DNA of 48,961 nt from Phormidium sp. FACHB-1136 (GTDB lineage Bacteria; Cyanobacteriota; Cyanobacteriia; Phormidesmidales; Phormidesmidaceae): positions 1 through 48,961 of the forward strand of contig NZ_JACJRS010000042.1 in assembly GCF_014697375.1 (NCBI RefSeq). The letters are read 5' to 3'. Both the position numbers and the translations under genes were made by a program. Shown piece by piece: positions 34,901 to 43,459 of the stretch. The notes under the pieces were generated by a model. It saw nothing but the letters and a program-made list of their open reading frames with translations. It was not told where the DNA came from and did not search any database. The stretch's first letter is position 1; each line of letters starts with the position of its first letter.

Positions 34901-35479
34901 GGCGGTAGGGGGCAATGGGGTGCGGGGCAATTCTGAGAGACTGACGCGGGCCGTGGCATAGGCATAGAGCTTGGCGACCCCATAGGCGAGGGTAACCCCC
35001 AACAGCAGACTGGCCACCGCCATGCGCCCCCAATCCAGCAGCCACAGGAGGGCCAGCCCCAGGGCTACGAGGTCAATGGCAATCACATCCAGCCGATGAC
35101 GGGGGCCAGAGGGGTGAAAGGCCTGCCCCTCAAAGCGGCCATTGGCGAACAGGTTAAAGCCCAGCAGACTAACGAGGATCGTCATCATCCCCAGGCCCAG
35201 CCACCCCGCTGCCGCCAGGTAAAAGCCACCGAGTTCACCCAGGATGGTTGCGGCCAACACGGCGGTAAACCGCTCTAGTCGGGGCGTTGATCCCAGTCGC
35301 CTTGCCGTTAGCACCTGTTTCACATCCACCCGCGCCATGTGGGCCTGCTCCAGCAGCATCAACCCCAGGGCCAAGGCCAACAATCGCGACGGCAATGGTA
35401 ACGGCTGAAGCCCTTGGCTCCACAACCCCAGCCCCGCTGGCAAAAAGCACAGAGCTACCCCCACTGGCACAAAACCCAT
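34838..35479 (-). CDS. Membrane protein of unknown function
   Basis: This 213-residue hydrophobic protein was not recognised. Membrane helices are visible near residues 3-20 (VGVALCFLPAGLGLW), 30-45, 70-90 (FTAVLAATILGELGGFYL), 93-112 and 130-150 (VIAIDLVALGLALLWLLDW). A short cytoplasmic tail (RVSLSELPRTPLPP and a Gln/His-rich end) follows. There is no signal for a transport family. The start at 35479 is an ATG with no strong ribosome site. It is divergent from the cupin gene and its tail overlaps the small MDGLLG frame on the other strand. The run of residues AHAAQQHPQPAQQ at the C-terminus looks like low-complexity extension. Confidence 0.65.
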   Translation of the reverse strand: MGFVPVGVALCFLPAGLGLWSQGLQPLPLPSRLLALALGLMLLEQAHMARVDVKQVLTARRLGSTPRLERFTAVLAATILGELGGFYLAAAGWLGLGMMTILVSLLGFNLFANGRFEGQAFHPSGPRHRLDVIAIDLVALGLALLWLLDWGRMAVASLLLGVTLAYGVAKLYAYATARVSLSELPRTPLPPTASAVHIAHAAQQHPQPAQQNR

Positions 35480-35717
35480 AACACACCCTACACCCGATGA
35501 TCCGCCCTAGCATACCCTTCCTAGGGGAGGAATCCAGGATGGCCCCAGCCAGTTCTACCATTGGCCCGCCGCCATCTTAATCCGAAACGAGATCCCTGCC
35601 CCGTCGTCCTGTTCCTGCTTATAGTTAAGCTGTCCCATAATTCCTGTCCCATATTCCTGTCCCAATTCCCCTGTCCCCCATCCTCTGTTCCATCGCATTA
35701 TCCAGGAGCCAGCCCCC

Positions 35718-36095
35718 GTGCCCCCCACTCAAACCATCCTCACGGACTTGTTCACCATTGGGCAGCGCCAAGGGGAGATTCCCTGGCAGCCCTTCCGCCC
35801 CGGCGTGGAAATCTATCCCCTCTGCCAAGGGCAAGATACCCCCGCCCAACTGGCCCTTTTGCGCTATCAGCCCGGTGCCTCGGTACCCCGCCACCGCCAT
35901 CCCGGTTTCGAGCATATTTTGGTGCTGTGGGGTGCCCAGGAAGATGACCAGGGCCGCTATTCCGTCGGCACCTTGACCATTAACCCACCGGGCAGTCAGC
36001 ATCGGGTGGCCAGCCCAGAGGGGTGTATTGTGTTGATTGGCTGGGAGAAACCCGTAGAGATTCTCCCCGGCGAGGCACAGCTTGGAAAATCCTGA
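35718..36095 (+). CDS. Small cupin-domain protein
   Basis: This 125-residue single-domain cupin shows the pattern RYQPGASVPRHRHPGFEHIL, which supplies the metal-binding histidines and glutamate of motif 1. The later TLTINPPGSQHRVASPEG is motif 2 with its histidine. Such small cupins can be anti-sigma factor partners, isomerases or dioxygenases, and the exact role cannot be told. The start is GTG 35718, with AGGAG about 11 bases upstream, which decides it. It lies 74 bases ahead of the CoA-disulfide-reductase-like gene on the same strand and may be co-transcribed. This would fit a role in redox or sulfur stress, but that is inference. Confidence 0.82.
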   Translation: MPPTQTILTDLFTIGQRQGEIPWQPFRPGVEIYPLCQGQDTPAQLALLRYQPGASVPRHRHPGFEHILVLWGAQEDDQGRYSVGTLTINPPGSQHRVASPEGCIVLIGWEKPVEILPGEAQLGKS

Positions 36096-36169
36096 AGATT
36101 AGTGGCCTTCGCCATGCCGCATGACAGAATGGGGCGTGACCCAAGGATATTGAGCAAAAAAGGATCCCT

Positions 36170-37891
36170 ATGAAACTGGTTGTGGTGGGTGGCGTGGCCG
36201 GAGGGGCTTCAGCGGCGGCGCGGGCGCGGCGGCTGGATGAACAGGCCGAAATTGTGGTGCTAGAGCGGGATCATTACGTGTCCTACGCCAACTGTGGCCT
36301 GCCCTACCACATCAGTGGGGTGATTGCCGACCGGGACAAACTGCTGGTGCAAACCCCCGAAAAGCTCAAGCAAAACCTCAACCTGGACGTTCGCACGGGT
36401 CACGAAGTCACCGCCATTGATCGGGAAGCCAAGCTTGTCCAGGTTCGCAATTTGGACACCGGGGAAACCTACACCGAGTCCTACGACAAACTGGTGCTTT
36501 CGTTGGGGGCGGTGCCCATTCGTCCCCGCCTGCCAGGGATAGATCACCCCAGTATCTTTGTGCTGCGGAACATCCCCGACATGGACGCCATCATGGCCAA
36601 ACTGGGGCCAGATACCCAGCGGGCGATTGTGATCGGCGGCGGCTACATTGGCGTAGAAGTGGCGGAAAACTTGGTGCATCGCGGCCTGAAGGTGCATGTG
36701 GTGGAGATGATGGATCAAATTATGGCCACCCTGGATGCTGAAATGTCGCGGGATTTGCAGTACCACATGGCCGACCACGGCGTGCTGCTGCACCTGGGCA
36801 CAGCGGCGGCATCCTTTACCGATGTAGAGGGCAAAATCCAAGCCAACCTATCCAACGGTGAAGTGTTGACCGCTGACCTGGTGGTGATGGCCGTGGGGGT
36901 GCGCCCCAATACGGAACTGGCCAAGACAGCGGGGTTGCCCGTGGGGCCAAGGGGTGGCCTGGTGACGGATAAGCATATGCGTACCATCGATCCCGACATC
37001 TACGCCGTGGGCGACATGGTAGAAACCGAGCACACTATCACCGGGGAACCCATGCTGGCGGCCTTAGCAGGGCCAGCCAACCGTCAAGGTCGCATCGCCG
37101 CTGACAACATCTGCGGGCGCAATTCCACCTACAGCACCACCCAGGGCACCGCCATCGTCAAACTCTTCGACATGGCCGGGGGCGGCACCGGAGCCTCGGA
37201 ACGAATGCTGCGACAGGCCAACATCCCCTACCGCAAGGTGTATCTGCATCCCTCCGGCCATGCCACCTACTACCCCGGCACCACGGCCATGCACCTCAAG
37301 GTTCTCTTTGCCCCTGGTGACGGCAAACTTTTAGGCGCTCAGGTCGTCGGCTTCGATGGCATCGACAAACGCATTGATGTCCTGGCCACGGCGATTCGGG
37401 CTGGCCTCACCGTCTACGATTTGGAGCACCTGGAACTCTCCTACGCGCCACCCTTTGGTTCCGCAAAGGATGCTGTTAACATGGCAGGCTTTTTGGGGGC
37501 CAACCTCCTCCGGGGCGACTACCTGCCCTGGTACCCCGAAGACTACCCCGAAAAAACCAACCTCGGCACCATCGTCGATGTCCGCACCCAGGCCGAATAC
37601 GAAGAGTGGCACATCCCCGGTGCGTTCCACATTCCCCTGGATACCCTACGGGATCGACTGAGCGAAATTCCTGCCGATTCCCCCGTATTTGTCTACTGCC
37701 GAGTGGGCTTCCGGGGCTATATGGCCGCCCGCATTTTGATGCAAAGCGGCTTCGATCATGTGTTTAACCTCTCCGGCGGAGCGCTCACCTTCAGCAGCGT
37801 CCATCCCACGGTCTATTCCACCGGAAAAGCCCGTTATCCCTTTGTCGCCCATGCCGAAGACCACATGGCCGAACAGGCGCTGGGAATGTAG
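36170..37891 (+). CDS. CoA-disulfide-reductase-like flavoprotein with rhodanese domain
   Basis: This 573-residue enzyme has an FAD-binding start (MKLVVVGGVAGGASAAARAR) and the active-site cysteine Cys42 in SYANCGLPYHISG, as in CoA-disulfide and polysulfide reductases. A second nucleotide fold for NAD(P)H is seen at IVIGGGYIGVEVAENL (about 145-165). The dimerisation domain of the pyridine nucleotide-disulfide type follows. A C-terminal rhodanese domain (about 465-560) keeps its catalytic Cys510 in VYCRVGFRGY, so a persulfide could be passed between the two. Known relatives reduce CoA disulfides, persulfides or polysulfides. A mutated partial second copy lies about 2.2 kb downstream. The start is ATG with AGGATCC upstream. 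Confidence 0.9.
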   Translation: MKLVVVGGVAGGASAAARARRLDEQAEIVVLERDHYVSYANCGLPYHISGVIADRDKLLVQTPEKLKQNLNLDVRTGHEVTAIDREAKLVQVRNLDTGETYTESYDKLVLSLGAVPIRPRLPGIDHPSIFVLRNIPDMDAIMAKLGPDTQRAIVIGGGYIGVEVAENLVHRGLKVHVVEMMDQIMATLDAEMSRDLQYHMADHGVLLHLGTAAASFTDVEGKIQANLSNGEVLTADLVVMAVGVRPNTELAKTAGLPVGPRGGLVTDKHMRTIDPDIYAVGDMVETEHTITGEPMLAALAGPANRQGRIAADNICGRNSTYSTTQGTAIVKLFDMAGGGTGASERMLRQANIPYRKVYLHPSGHATYYPGTTAMHLKVLFAPGDGKLLGAQVVGFDGIDKRIDVLATAIRAGLTVYDLEHLELSYAPPFGSAKDAVNMAGFLGANLLRGDYLPWYPEDYPEKTNLGTIVDVRTQAEYEEWHIPGAFHIPLDTLRDRLSEIPADSPVFVYCRVGFRGYMAARILMQSGFDHVFNLSGGALTFSSVHPTVYSTGKARYPFVAHAEDHMAEQALGM

Positions 37892-37937
37892 CGTGTATCA
37901 AAGGATTGGATGTGGAATGCCTACGAGTGTCGTCAAG

Positions 37938-38594
37938 CTAACTTTTCACCCTCTCCATCATGCTAGTTAGAACTTCTGAAGGCTCAGAACAATTGGCTAA
38001 ATACTGATGACAGATCTCCTGAACCTTCTTGTGCTCTCTAAAGTTGGATTCGAGTGACCAAATCACAGCATTTCTCACTAGGACATCCTCAACCGAATTT
38101 TCTCCTTGCAAGAAATCAAGCAAATGATTAATGTATCGATTATCACCTGTTGCCATAAAGCTAGCCCATAAGCAATCGATAATTGCTGGATCGTCAATAA
38201 CAAAATCCAACAAACTAGGCGGATAATTTTGGTTATAGTCGTTCCTCAATTCGCTCAAGTCAGAGTGAAATAAACTTCCTAGTTCTTTCAGATTTTCCTT
38301 TGATTCTGGCGTGTCAGACAACCACAGCGCTGTGAGCAAAATTTCTTGCTCTTCTGAATCTGCAACTGGTAGAGTTTCAACTAACCATAGGGAAACATCG
38401 TGAGGGTATCTGCGAAAAACAGCTGTCAAAAAAGCTTGAACTGACGTTGCACTAGTTGGTTCTTTAAGAATCCCATGGTGGATCATGCTCTGAATGGCAA
38501 CTGGGATAAGTTCTGGGCTTGGCTTGCAGTAGAAAAAACTCATCCATTGATCAATAGACTCACGAGTCAATAGCTCATCCATAAGGAAACTCAC
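37938..38594 (-). CDS. Unrecognised helical protein, possible immunity partner
   Basis: This protein of 214-218 residues was not recognised. It is helical throughout and could be a HEAT/ARM-like repeat protein (repeating LL, LW and hydrophobic-acidic pairs). There is no signal peptide or membrane segment. Base composition is clearly more A/T-rich than the enzymes around it (40% GC in 38161-38220 by hand count). It is on the same strand as, and 88 bases after, the DUF4157 gene. That is the position in which immunity genes for polymorphic toxins are usually found, which gives a testable hypothesis and no proof. The start is GTG 38594 or ATG 38582. Confidence 0.68.
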   Translation of the reverse strand: MSFLMDELLTRESIDQWMSFFYCKPSPELIPVAIQSMIHHGILKEPTSATSVQAFLTAVFRRYPHDVSLWLVETLPVADSEEQEILLTALWLSDTPESKENLKELGSLFHSDLSELRNDYNQNYPPSLLDFVIDDPAIIDCLWASFMATGDNRYINHLLDFLQGENSVEDVLVRNAVIWSLESNFREHKKVQEICHQYLANCSEPSEVLTSMMERVKS

Positions 38595-38682
38595 TTTTAA
38601 ATAGCATCAGGTAATGCAATGGAGCAATCATTGAAGCTAGAAATGACAAAGGGTCAGCAGCAACTCAAGTACATTATTAGTT

Positions 38683-39930
38683 TTAGGTGCCACCAAGAGT
38701 ACGATACTCCGCAAGAACTCGACTGACATAAACTTGACAGTTGTTTCCTAAAAGCTTGTATGCGCCAGGATTGCCTATATTAGCTACAGCCTGTCGCATA
38801 ATCCCATCATCTAGACCTGTCTTACCTGGAACTTGCGTATAGATTCCCAGATGTTTTGCTTTCTCCTGAGCACAACCTGCTGTCCCCATAAAGCCCCAGT
38901 CAGGTGGAGCTTGTCCATCTTCAAAGAAAATATGCTCATGATAAATCCCTTTGTTCTTAATCCAGGGTTTACTTGCAATGCTGCCCACTCCCTTGATTTT
39001 TCCACCTAGTGGTCTTCGCCCTACATAGGCTCGTTGAATAACGGCATTTTGCAAGCTTGGTAAGCCATCGAGTTTAGCCTGAATGTATCCCCCTTCCTCT
39101 TCCATCTCCTCTTGCATTTCAGGTGGAATATCAGCGAGGGTTTGTCGCTGAAGAGTGCCTGGAATCTGCTGCACTACATGGGTTAACTCGTGGGCGATCA
39201 GTTCTTGGCCACCCCGATTACCGGGTTGATAGGCTCCTTGGCGGAAGAAAATATCTTGGCCAGTGGTAAAGGCTTTGGCTTGAATCGAACGATTGAGTTG
39301 GTCGGATTGGGTGTTGGTATGAACTCGCACCTGGCTAAAGTCGGCCCCCATGGCTTGGCCCATTTTGGTTTGCAAATCGGGCGCTAGGGCTTGGCCCCCG
39401 CCCCTGGCTTGCTGAATGCTTGTTTCTAGATCAGGGGCAGCTTCCCCTTCCACAATGCCCGCAGAGGGAGCCGATTTCATTTGTAGCTCTTCTTCTTCGG
39501 GGATCTCCATGCGTTGAAGCATGGGCTTCATTTGTAGCTCTTCTTCTTCAGGCATCTCTAGCCGCTGAAGCATGGGCTTCATTTGCAGTTCATCTTCTTC
39601 GCCTATTCCTTCCCGTTGGATGGCTTGAGATGGGTTGGCACTGGGGGCATTGATGTGCTGCACCACCTGGCTGGCGACTCGGTCGGCTTCTTGTTCGTAC
39701 TTGTCGCCCGGTGCGCCGATGGTGAGCTTGGGCTGGATGGGCTGGGGGCGGCTGCCGTGGGGGTCTGTGATGGAAAATTGTGGGGGTGGGGTGTCCCGGT
39801 TGAGGTTGGGTGGGGCGGGTTCCTGCGACTCCGGGAGGGGGAAGGGGCGGGGTTGCAGAACATTATCAGACGCGGGCTTGCGGGACGGCGATAGCGACTC
39901 TTTGCGGCGGGAGGACTGGTATCGAGCCAT
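38683..39930 (-). CDS. DUF4157 (eCIS-core) protein with papain-like C-terminal tip
   Basis: This protein of about 415 residues has an Arg/Ser/Pro-rich N-terminus, then PIQPKLTIGAPGDKYEQEAD, a recognised opening of the DUF4157 core. Three 17-residue repeats (ELQMKPMLQRMEIPEEE type) follow, and then the metallopeptidase-like part with HELTHVVQQ. The last roughly 110 residues form a separate module. It has a His in YHEHIFFEDG and a Cys in NNCQVYV, the order expected for circularly permuted papain-like (NlpC/P60, LRAT) enzymes. DUF4157 is the 'eCIS-core' of cargo linked to contractile injection systems. No tail-like structural genes are here, so it would be an orphan cargo. ATG 39930 is preferred over 39987. 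Confidence 0.78.
   Translation of the reverse strand: MARYQSSRRKESLSPSRKPASDNVLQPRPFPLPESQEPAPPNLNRDTPPPQFSITDPHGSRPQPIQPKLTIGAPGDKYEQEADRVASQVVQHINAPSANPSQAIQREGIGEEDELQMKPMLQRLEMPEEEELQMKPMLQRMEIPEEEELQMKSAPSAGIVEGEAAPDLETSIQQARGGGQALAPDLQTKMGQAMGADFSQVRVHTNTQSDQLNRSIQAKAFTTGQDIFFRQGAYQPGNRGGQELIAHELTHVVQQIPGTLQRQTLADIPPEMQEEMEEEGGYIQAKLDGLPSLQNAVIQRAYVGRRPLGGKIKGVGSIASKPWIKNKGIYHEHIFFEDGQAPPDWGFMGTAGCAQEKAKHLGIYTQVPGKTGLDDGIMRQAVANIGNPGAYKLLGNNCQVYVSRVLAEYRTLGGT
39478..39605 (-). repeat. 51-bp tandem repeat in the DUF4157 gene (about 2.5 copies)
   Basis: The unit, 17 codons, recurs at a 51-base period from 39478, 39529 and 39580. It encodes ELQMKPMLQR(M/L)E(I/M)PEEE variants. Such repeats are common in DUF4157 proteins and may form the linker to cargo or needle. 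Confidence 0.85.
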
Positions 39931-40371
39931 GGGGACACCTGCAATCTGCATAGCGATAATACCCAGGTTCCCACAGTTGCTTCCCATGGGGGCTTAGACG
40001 ATGGTCTAGATCTTGCGGGGCTAGGAAGCTGTTGCCCCCTAGGTAAGCATTAACAACGATCATTTCCCGTGAATTTCTTGACCAATCCCCTGCCGATTCT
40101 GGGCAAGGTGACAAGAACAGGACTACCGAATTTAGATGCCCGCACGGGCCACGAAGCGACCGCCAGCGACCGAAAGAAAGCTTGTCCATGGCCGCAATTT
40201 AGACACCGGGGAACCCGACACCGAAGCCTACGACAAGCTGGTGCGATCCCTGGGGGCGGTGCCCATTTGTCTGCCCCGCCCCGCGAAGGATGCCGTTAAC
40301 GGTGAATGTAGCCCGTCGTAGGTGGCGATGGCCCCAGGTCGGCCTCAGAAAGCGGCAACTAGGTCAGCGTG
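39931..40371. other. Gap with a gene fossil between the DUF4157 and oligopeptidase genes
   Basis: This divergent/relic region contains the pseudogene at 40120-40305. The rest (39931-40119) shows no gene. Confidence 0.5.
40120..40305 (+). pseudogene. Relic of the CoA-disulfide-reductase gene, frameshifted and internally deleted
   Basis: Two adjacent frames match the intact gene at 36170-37891. The first frame gives NLDARTGHEATASDR, against NLDVRTGHEVTAIDR. After a frameshift near 40170 the second frame gives NLDTGEPDTEAYDKLVRSLG and AVPI, against NLDTGETYTESYDKLVLSLGAVPI. It then jumps directly to AKDAVN, the segment found near residue 435 in the intact protein, so about 310 residues were lost. 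Bases agree well beyond chance. Confidence 0.85.
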
Positions 40372-42453
40372 CTAGGCCGCGACTAGACCCCGGTGGCGCA
40401 GTAGGGCTTGGGTACTGGGTTCCCGGCCCCGGAAGGCTTTGAACACCTCCATGGGATGGCGGCTACCGCCCAGGGCCAGCACCGTATCCCGGAACCGATG
40501 GCCCGTTTCGGCGATGGCGGTTTCGTTGTCGAGGCCCACTTCCTCAAAGGCGGCGAAGGCATCGGCACTGAGCACCTCGGCCCAGAAGTAGCTGTAGTAG
40601 CCTGCGGCATAGCCCCCGGCAAAGATGTGGGTGAAGGCGCAGAGGAAGGCGTCTTCGGGCAGGGGCTTGAGGACGGAACACTGGGCGGCAATGCGGTGAT
40701 TCACCTCCGCGATGGTTTCGCCTCCGGGTTGGTAGCGGTGGTGCAGTTCTAGATCCGTCCAGCCGAAACGCACCTGGCGCAGAATGGCGCTTCCGGTCAT
40801 AAAGGTGCGGGCGGCGACGATTTTTTGGTAGAGATCCTCCGGCAGGGGAGCCCCAGTTTCGTAATGGCGGGCTAGGGTGAGCAGGGTATCGCGGTGGTAG
40901 CACCAGTTTTCCATGAACTGGCTGGGCAGTTCCACGGCGTCCCATTCCACGTTGTTAATCCCCGCCGCCCCGGTGTGGTCTACCTGGGTGAGCATATGTT
41001 GCAGGCCGTGGCCAAACTCATGGAACAGGGTTTCCACGTCGCGGAAGGTCATTAGACTGGGCTTGCCATCCACCGGGGGCGCTTGGTTACACACGAGGTA
41101 GGCCACGGGCAATCGCACCTGCCCCTTCACCTTGCCCCGGTTGATGCAGGTATCCATCCAGGCACCGCCGCGTTTTTCGGCGGGACGGCTGTAGGGATCG
41201 AGGTAAAAGTGGGCGATGGGGTCGCCGCTGCCGTTCAGCACCTGGAAGTAGCGCACGTCGGGGTGCCAGAGGGGGGCTTCCCCATCGGCGGGGGCAATGG
41301 TGATGTCGAAAATGCGGCTGGCCAGGGCAAACAACCCGTCGAGCACCTGGGGCAGGGGAAAGTAGGGCCGCAGTTCTTCGTCGTTGAGGCCGTACTTTTC
41401 TTCGCGGATGCGCTCGGCCCAAAAGGCGGTGTCCCAGTGGGTGAGGTCGTCGGCTTCGGGGGCACCCTTTTCAGCGGCAAAGGCTTTCAGGTCGGCCAGT
41501 TCCTTCACGGCGGTGTCGTAGCTGGCGCGGCGCAGTTCCTCCATGAGCTGGTCAATGGCCTCTACAGAGGGGGCCATTTTGCGGGCCAGACTCAGCTCGG
41601 CGTAGGTGCCATAGCTCAGCAGATTGGCCATTTCGTGGCGCAGGGCCAAAATTTGCTCAATCAGGGGCCGATTGTCTAAATCCCCCTCCGAGGCACGGGT
41701 GACAAAGGCGCGGTAGATCTTTTCCCGTAAATCCCGCCGCCGACTGTGCTGCATAAACGGCCCATAGCTGGGGAAATCGAGGGTAATGTGCCAGGGGCCA
41801 GCCTCCGGGTTGGCTTCCACTTCCCCGGCATCGCGGGCGGCTTGGGCGGCGAGGGCCAGCAGGCTGGGGGGCAGGCCATCCACCTCCTCGGCGGTGGTCA
41901 ACACCAGGCGAAAGGCTTTGGTGGCATCCAACACCTGGTTGGCAAACTTGGTGGTCAGTTCCGCCAGGGTTTGCTGAATCTCGTTGAATCGATCCTTCTC
42001 CGCTCCCTCCAGGCCCACGCCAGACAGTTCCGCCTCCCGCAACGAGGCTTCCACAATTCGCTGTTGGGCCGCATCGAGGCTATCCCACTCGGTGCTGGCC
42101 CGCAGTTGCCTAAAGGCGTTGTACAGGGGCTGGCTTTGGCCCAACTGAATGGAAAACTGTACCAGTCCGGGCTGCACCGCTTCGTAGGCGGATCGCAGTT
42201 CGGGGCTATTTTTTACCCCCATCAGGTGACCGATGATGCCCCAACTCCATCCCAACCGCTCTTCAATCCGGGTCAAGGGCTCCACTAGGCCGTTCCAGGT
42301 GGGCACCACGCTAGCCTCCAACCCTTGTAGGTCAGTCCTGAGATGCTCCAGTAGAGTGGCGATGCCAGGGACGATGTGATCGGTTTCGATGTGGTCGAAG
42401 GGAGGTAGACCAGCACCAATTAGGAGGGGATTTTGTACAGTCGTCGCCGTCAT
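40372..42453 (-). CDS. prlC: M3-family oligopeptidase A
   Basis: This 693-residue zinc metallopeptidase should cut short peptides in the cytosol, including cleaved signal peptides. The active site HEXXH is in FHEFGHGLQHML (about residue 477). A second glutamate ligand lies in the following helix of the family. Family features DPYSRPAEKRGGAWMDTC, FRDVETLFHEFGHG and AGYYSYFWAEVLSADAFAAF are intact, and the length matches oligopeptidase A. The ATG at 42453 gives MTATTVQNPLLIGAGLPPFD and is the natural start. The 330 bases upstream hold a region with crossing complementary segments that could be a leader. It is head-to-tail with the DUF4278 gene upstream on the same strand. Confidence 0.95.
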   Translation of the reverse strand: MTATTVQNPLLIGAGLPPFDHIETDHIVPGIATLLEHLRTDLQGLEASVVPTWNGLVEPLTRIEERLGWSWGIIGHLMGVKNSPELRSAYEAVQPGLVQFSIQLGQSQPLYNAFRQLRASTEWDSLDAAQQRIVEASLREAELSGVGLEGAEKDRFNEIQQTLAELTTKFANQVLDATKAFRLVLTTAEEVDGLPPSLLALAAQAARDAGEVEANPEAGPWHITLDFPSYGPFMQHSRRRDLREKIYRAFVTRASEGDLDNRPLIEQILALRHEMANLLSYGTYAELSLARKMAPSVEAIDQLMEELRRASYDTAVKELADLKAFAAEKGAPEADDLTHWDTAFWAERIREEKYGLNDEELRPYFPLPQVLDGLFALASRIFDITIAPADGEAPLWHPDVRYFQVLNGSGDPIAHFYLDPYSRPAEKRGGAWMDTCINRGKVKGQVRLPVAYLVCNQAPPVDGKPSLMTFRDVETLFHEFGHGLQHMLTQVDHTGAAGINNVEWDAVELPSQFMENWCYHRDTLLTLARHYETGAPLPEDLYQKIVAARTFMTGSAILRQVRFGWTDLELHHRYQPGGETIAEVNHRIAAQCSVLKPLPEDAFLCAFTHIFAGGYAAGYYSYFWAEVLSADAFAAFEEVGLDNETAIAETGHRFRDTVLALGGSRHPMEVFKAFRGREPSTQALLRHRGLVAA

Positions 42454-42789
42454 AGTTAGAACGATAGAAAGAGTAAGGAGTGATGCAAGGGTAGAGATGC
42501 AGCCGCGAAGGGCTTGACGTTATCTCCAGCCCGGAGGGGATCGATGGGCCGTAGCGTGGGACGGAATAGATCTAAACAGAGAGCCAAACGCTAAGGGAGT
42601 TACCTTAGTTATTCTGCCTGATTCCCGTCGGATTGTCTTTTCGAGACCTAGGCAAGGGTTAGTCCCAAGCCGACCCCGACCGTTAAGACCATGAGGTCTC
42701 CTCGCCCACGGATGATACCGGGAGTAGCTGAGGTTATCCCGAACTAAGGTTAGAGAAGGGAATGGCAGATCCCCGCTGTGCCACTACGC
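42454..42789 (-). other. Leader region with crossing complementary segments (candidate structured RNA)
   Basis: The region is upstream of the oligopeptidase gene. ACCTTAGTT (42602-42610) is complementary to AACTAAGGT (42742-42750). CTGCCTGATTCCC (42614-42626) pairs with GGGAATGGCAG (42758-42768) with a small bulge. Because the pairs cross, they form either a pseudoknot or two alternative folds. A local hairpin AGACC/GGTCT lies at 42686-42699. No known RNA family was recognised. Confidence 0.25.
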
Positions 42790-42822
42790 AAAAAACTCCC
42801 AGGGCAAAGTACCCCAGGAGTT
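42790..42822 (-). terminator. Rho-independent terminator of the DUF4278 gene
   Basis: On the minus strand AACTCCTGGGG pairs with CCCTGGGAGTT across a short loop and a T tract follows (A run at 42790-42794 on the + strand). It is 50 bases past the DUF4278 stop, in the correct orientation. Confidence 0.85.
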
Positions 42823-42871
42823 CGATCAGAACAGATTCTTTCGCCGTGCTCGGTCTAGGCCGTGCTATACC

Positions 42872-43321
42872 TTAGCTGACAGCGGCACCACTGCGGCCAT
42901 AGGTAGCCCAAAAGCTAGGGTGAACCTTGCCCTGGATGTGGTTCCAGTAGCGGGCCGCTTCGGCAGGCAGACCCGCTTCGGTGGCCAAACGAGCCAACAT
43001 AGACTGCTGACGACGCTTGACGGTGCGATGGCGGTTGACCATCATCAGACGGGCTTTGTCCTCGGTGCTAACGGCAGCGGCCACAGGAGCCACCACATCA
43101 GCAACCACGGGAGCCGCCACAGGATCCACCGCCGCAGCAATACCCGTGTTGTAGGCCACCCCGCGATACATGAGGTCAACGGTGGGCTGCTGTACAGGAG
43201 CCTTAGTGACCGTGCGGAACCGGATATCCACGCCCCGGAATTTACCAACTTCGTCCACGGCTTTCAGGTCAACGGTGGGGGGATTGTAGTCGTAGCTAAC
43301 GCCGCGATAAGTAAGTTTCAT
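42872..43321 (-). CDS. DUF4278-domain protein
   Basis: This 149-residue cyanobacterial protein carries two copies of the short YRG motif: MKLTYRGVSYDYNPP at the N-terminus, and VDLMYRGVAYNTG about 50 residues later. The middle is rich in Ala/Val/Pro (AAAVDPVAAPVVADVVAPVA) and probably flexible. The C-terminal helical part ends in RRQQSMLARLATEAGLPAEA. DUF4278 proteins are common in cyanobacteria and have no established biochemical role; some are stress-linked. It has its own promoter (43460-43489) and terminator (42790-42822), so it is a single-gene unit. Confidence 0.85.
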   Translation of the reverse strand: MKLTYRGVSYDYNPPTVDLKAVDEVGKFRGVDIRFRTVTKAPVQQPTVDLMYRGVAYNTGIAAAVDPVAAPVVADVVAPVAAAVSTEDKARLMMVNRHRTVKRRQQSMLARLATEAGLPAEAARYWNHIQGKVHPSFWATYGRSGAAVS

Positions 43322-43459
43322 GAGGTCGCCTCCAAAAGATCAAGGAATTTGATCCAAACCTTGGGGCGCGTTCCTTCGGGGGGATCAGCCCCTACTTCCG
43401 TCTCTCTCTGATCCGAATGAGATGAGCGAGAGAGATGAACGAATTCAATTTACTTCTGT

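Noticed and set aside
42454-42789. RNase P RNA or tmRNA in the prlC leader
   Set aside because: The crossing pairs suggested them, but the conserved GAGGAAAGTCC-like core and the tRNA-like ends are missing.
42824-42832. Isolated TTCGA as a tRNA T-loop
   Set aside because: There is no acceptor stem or anticodon arm around it; it is next to the DUF4278 terminator.
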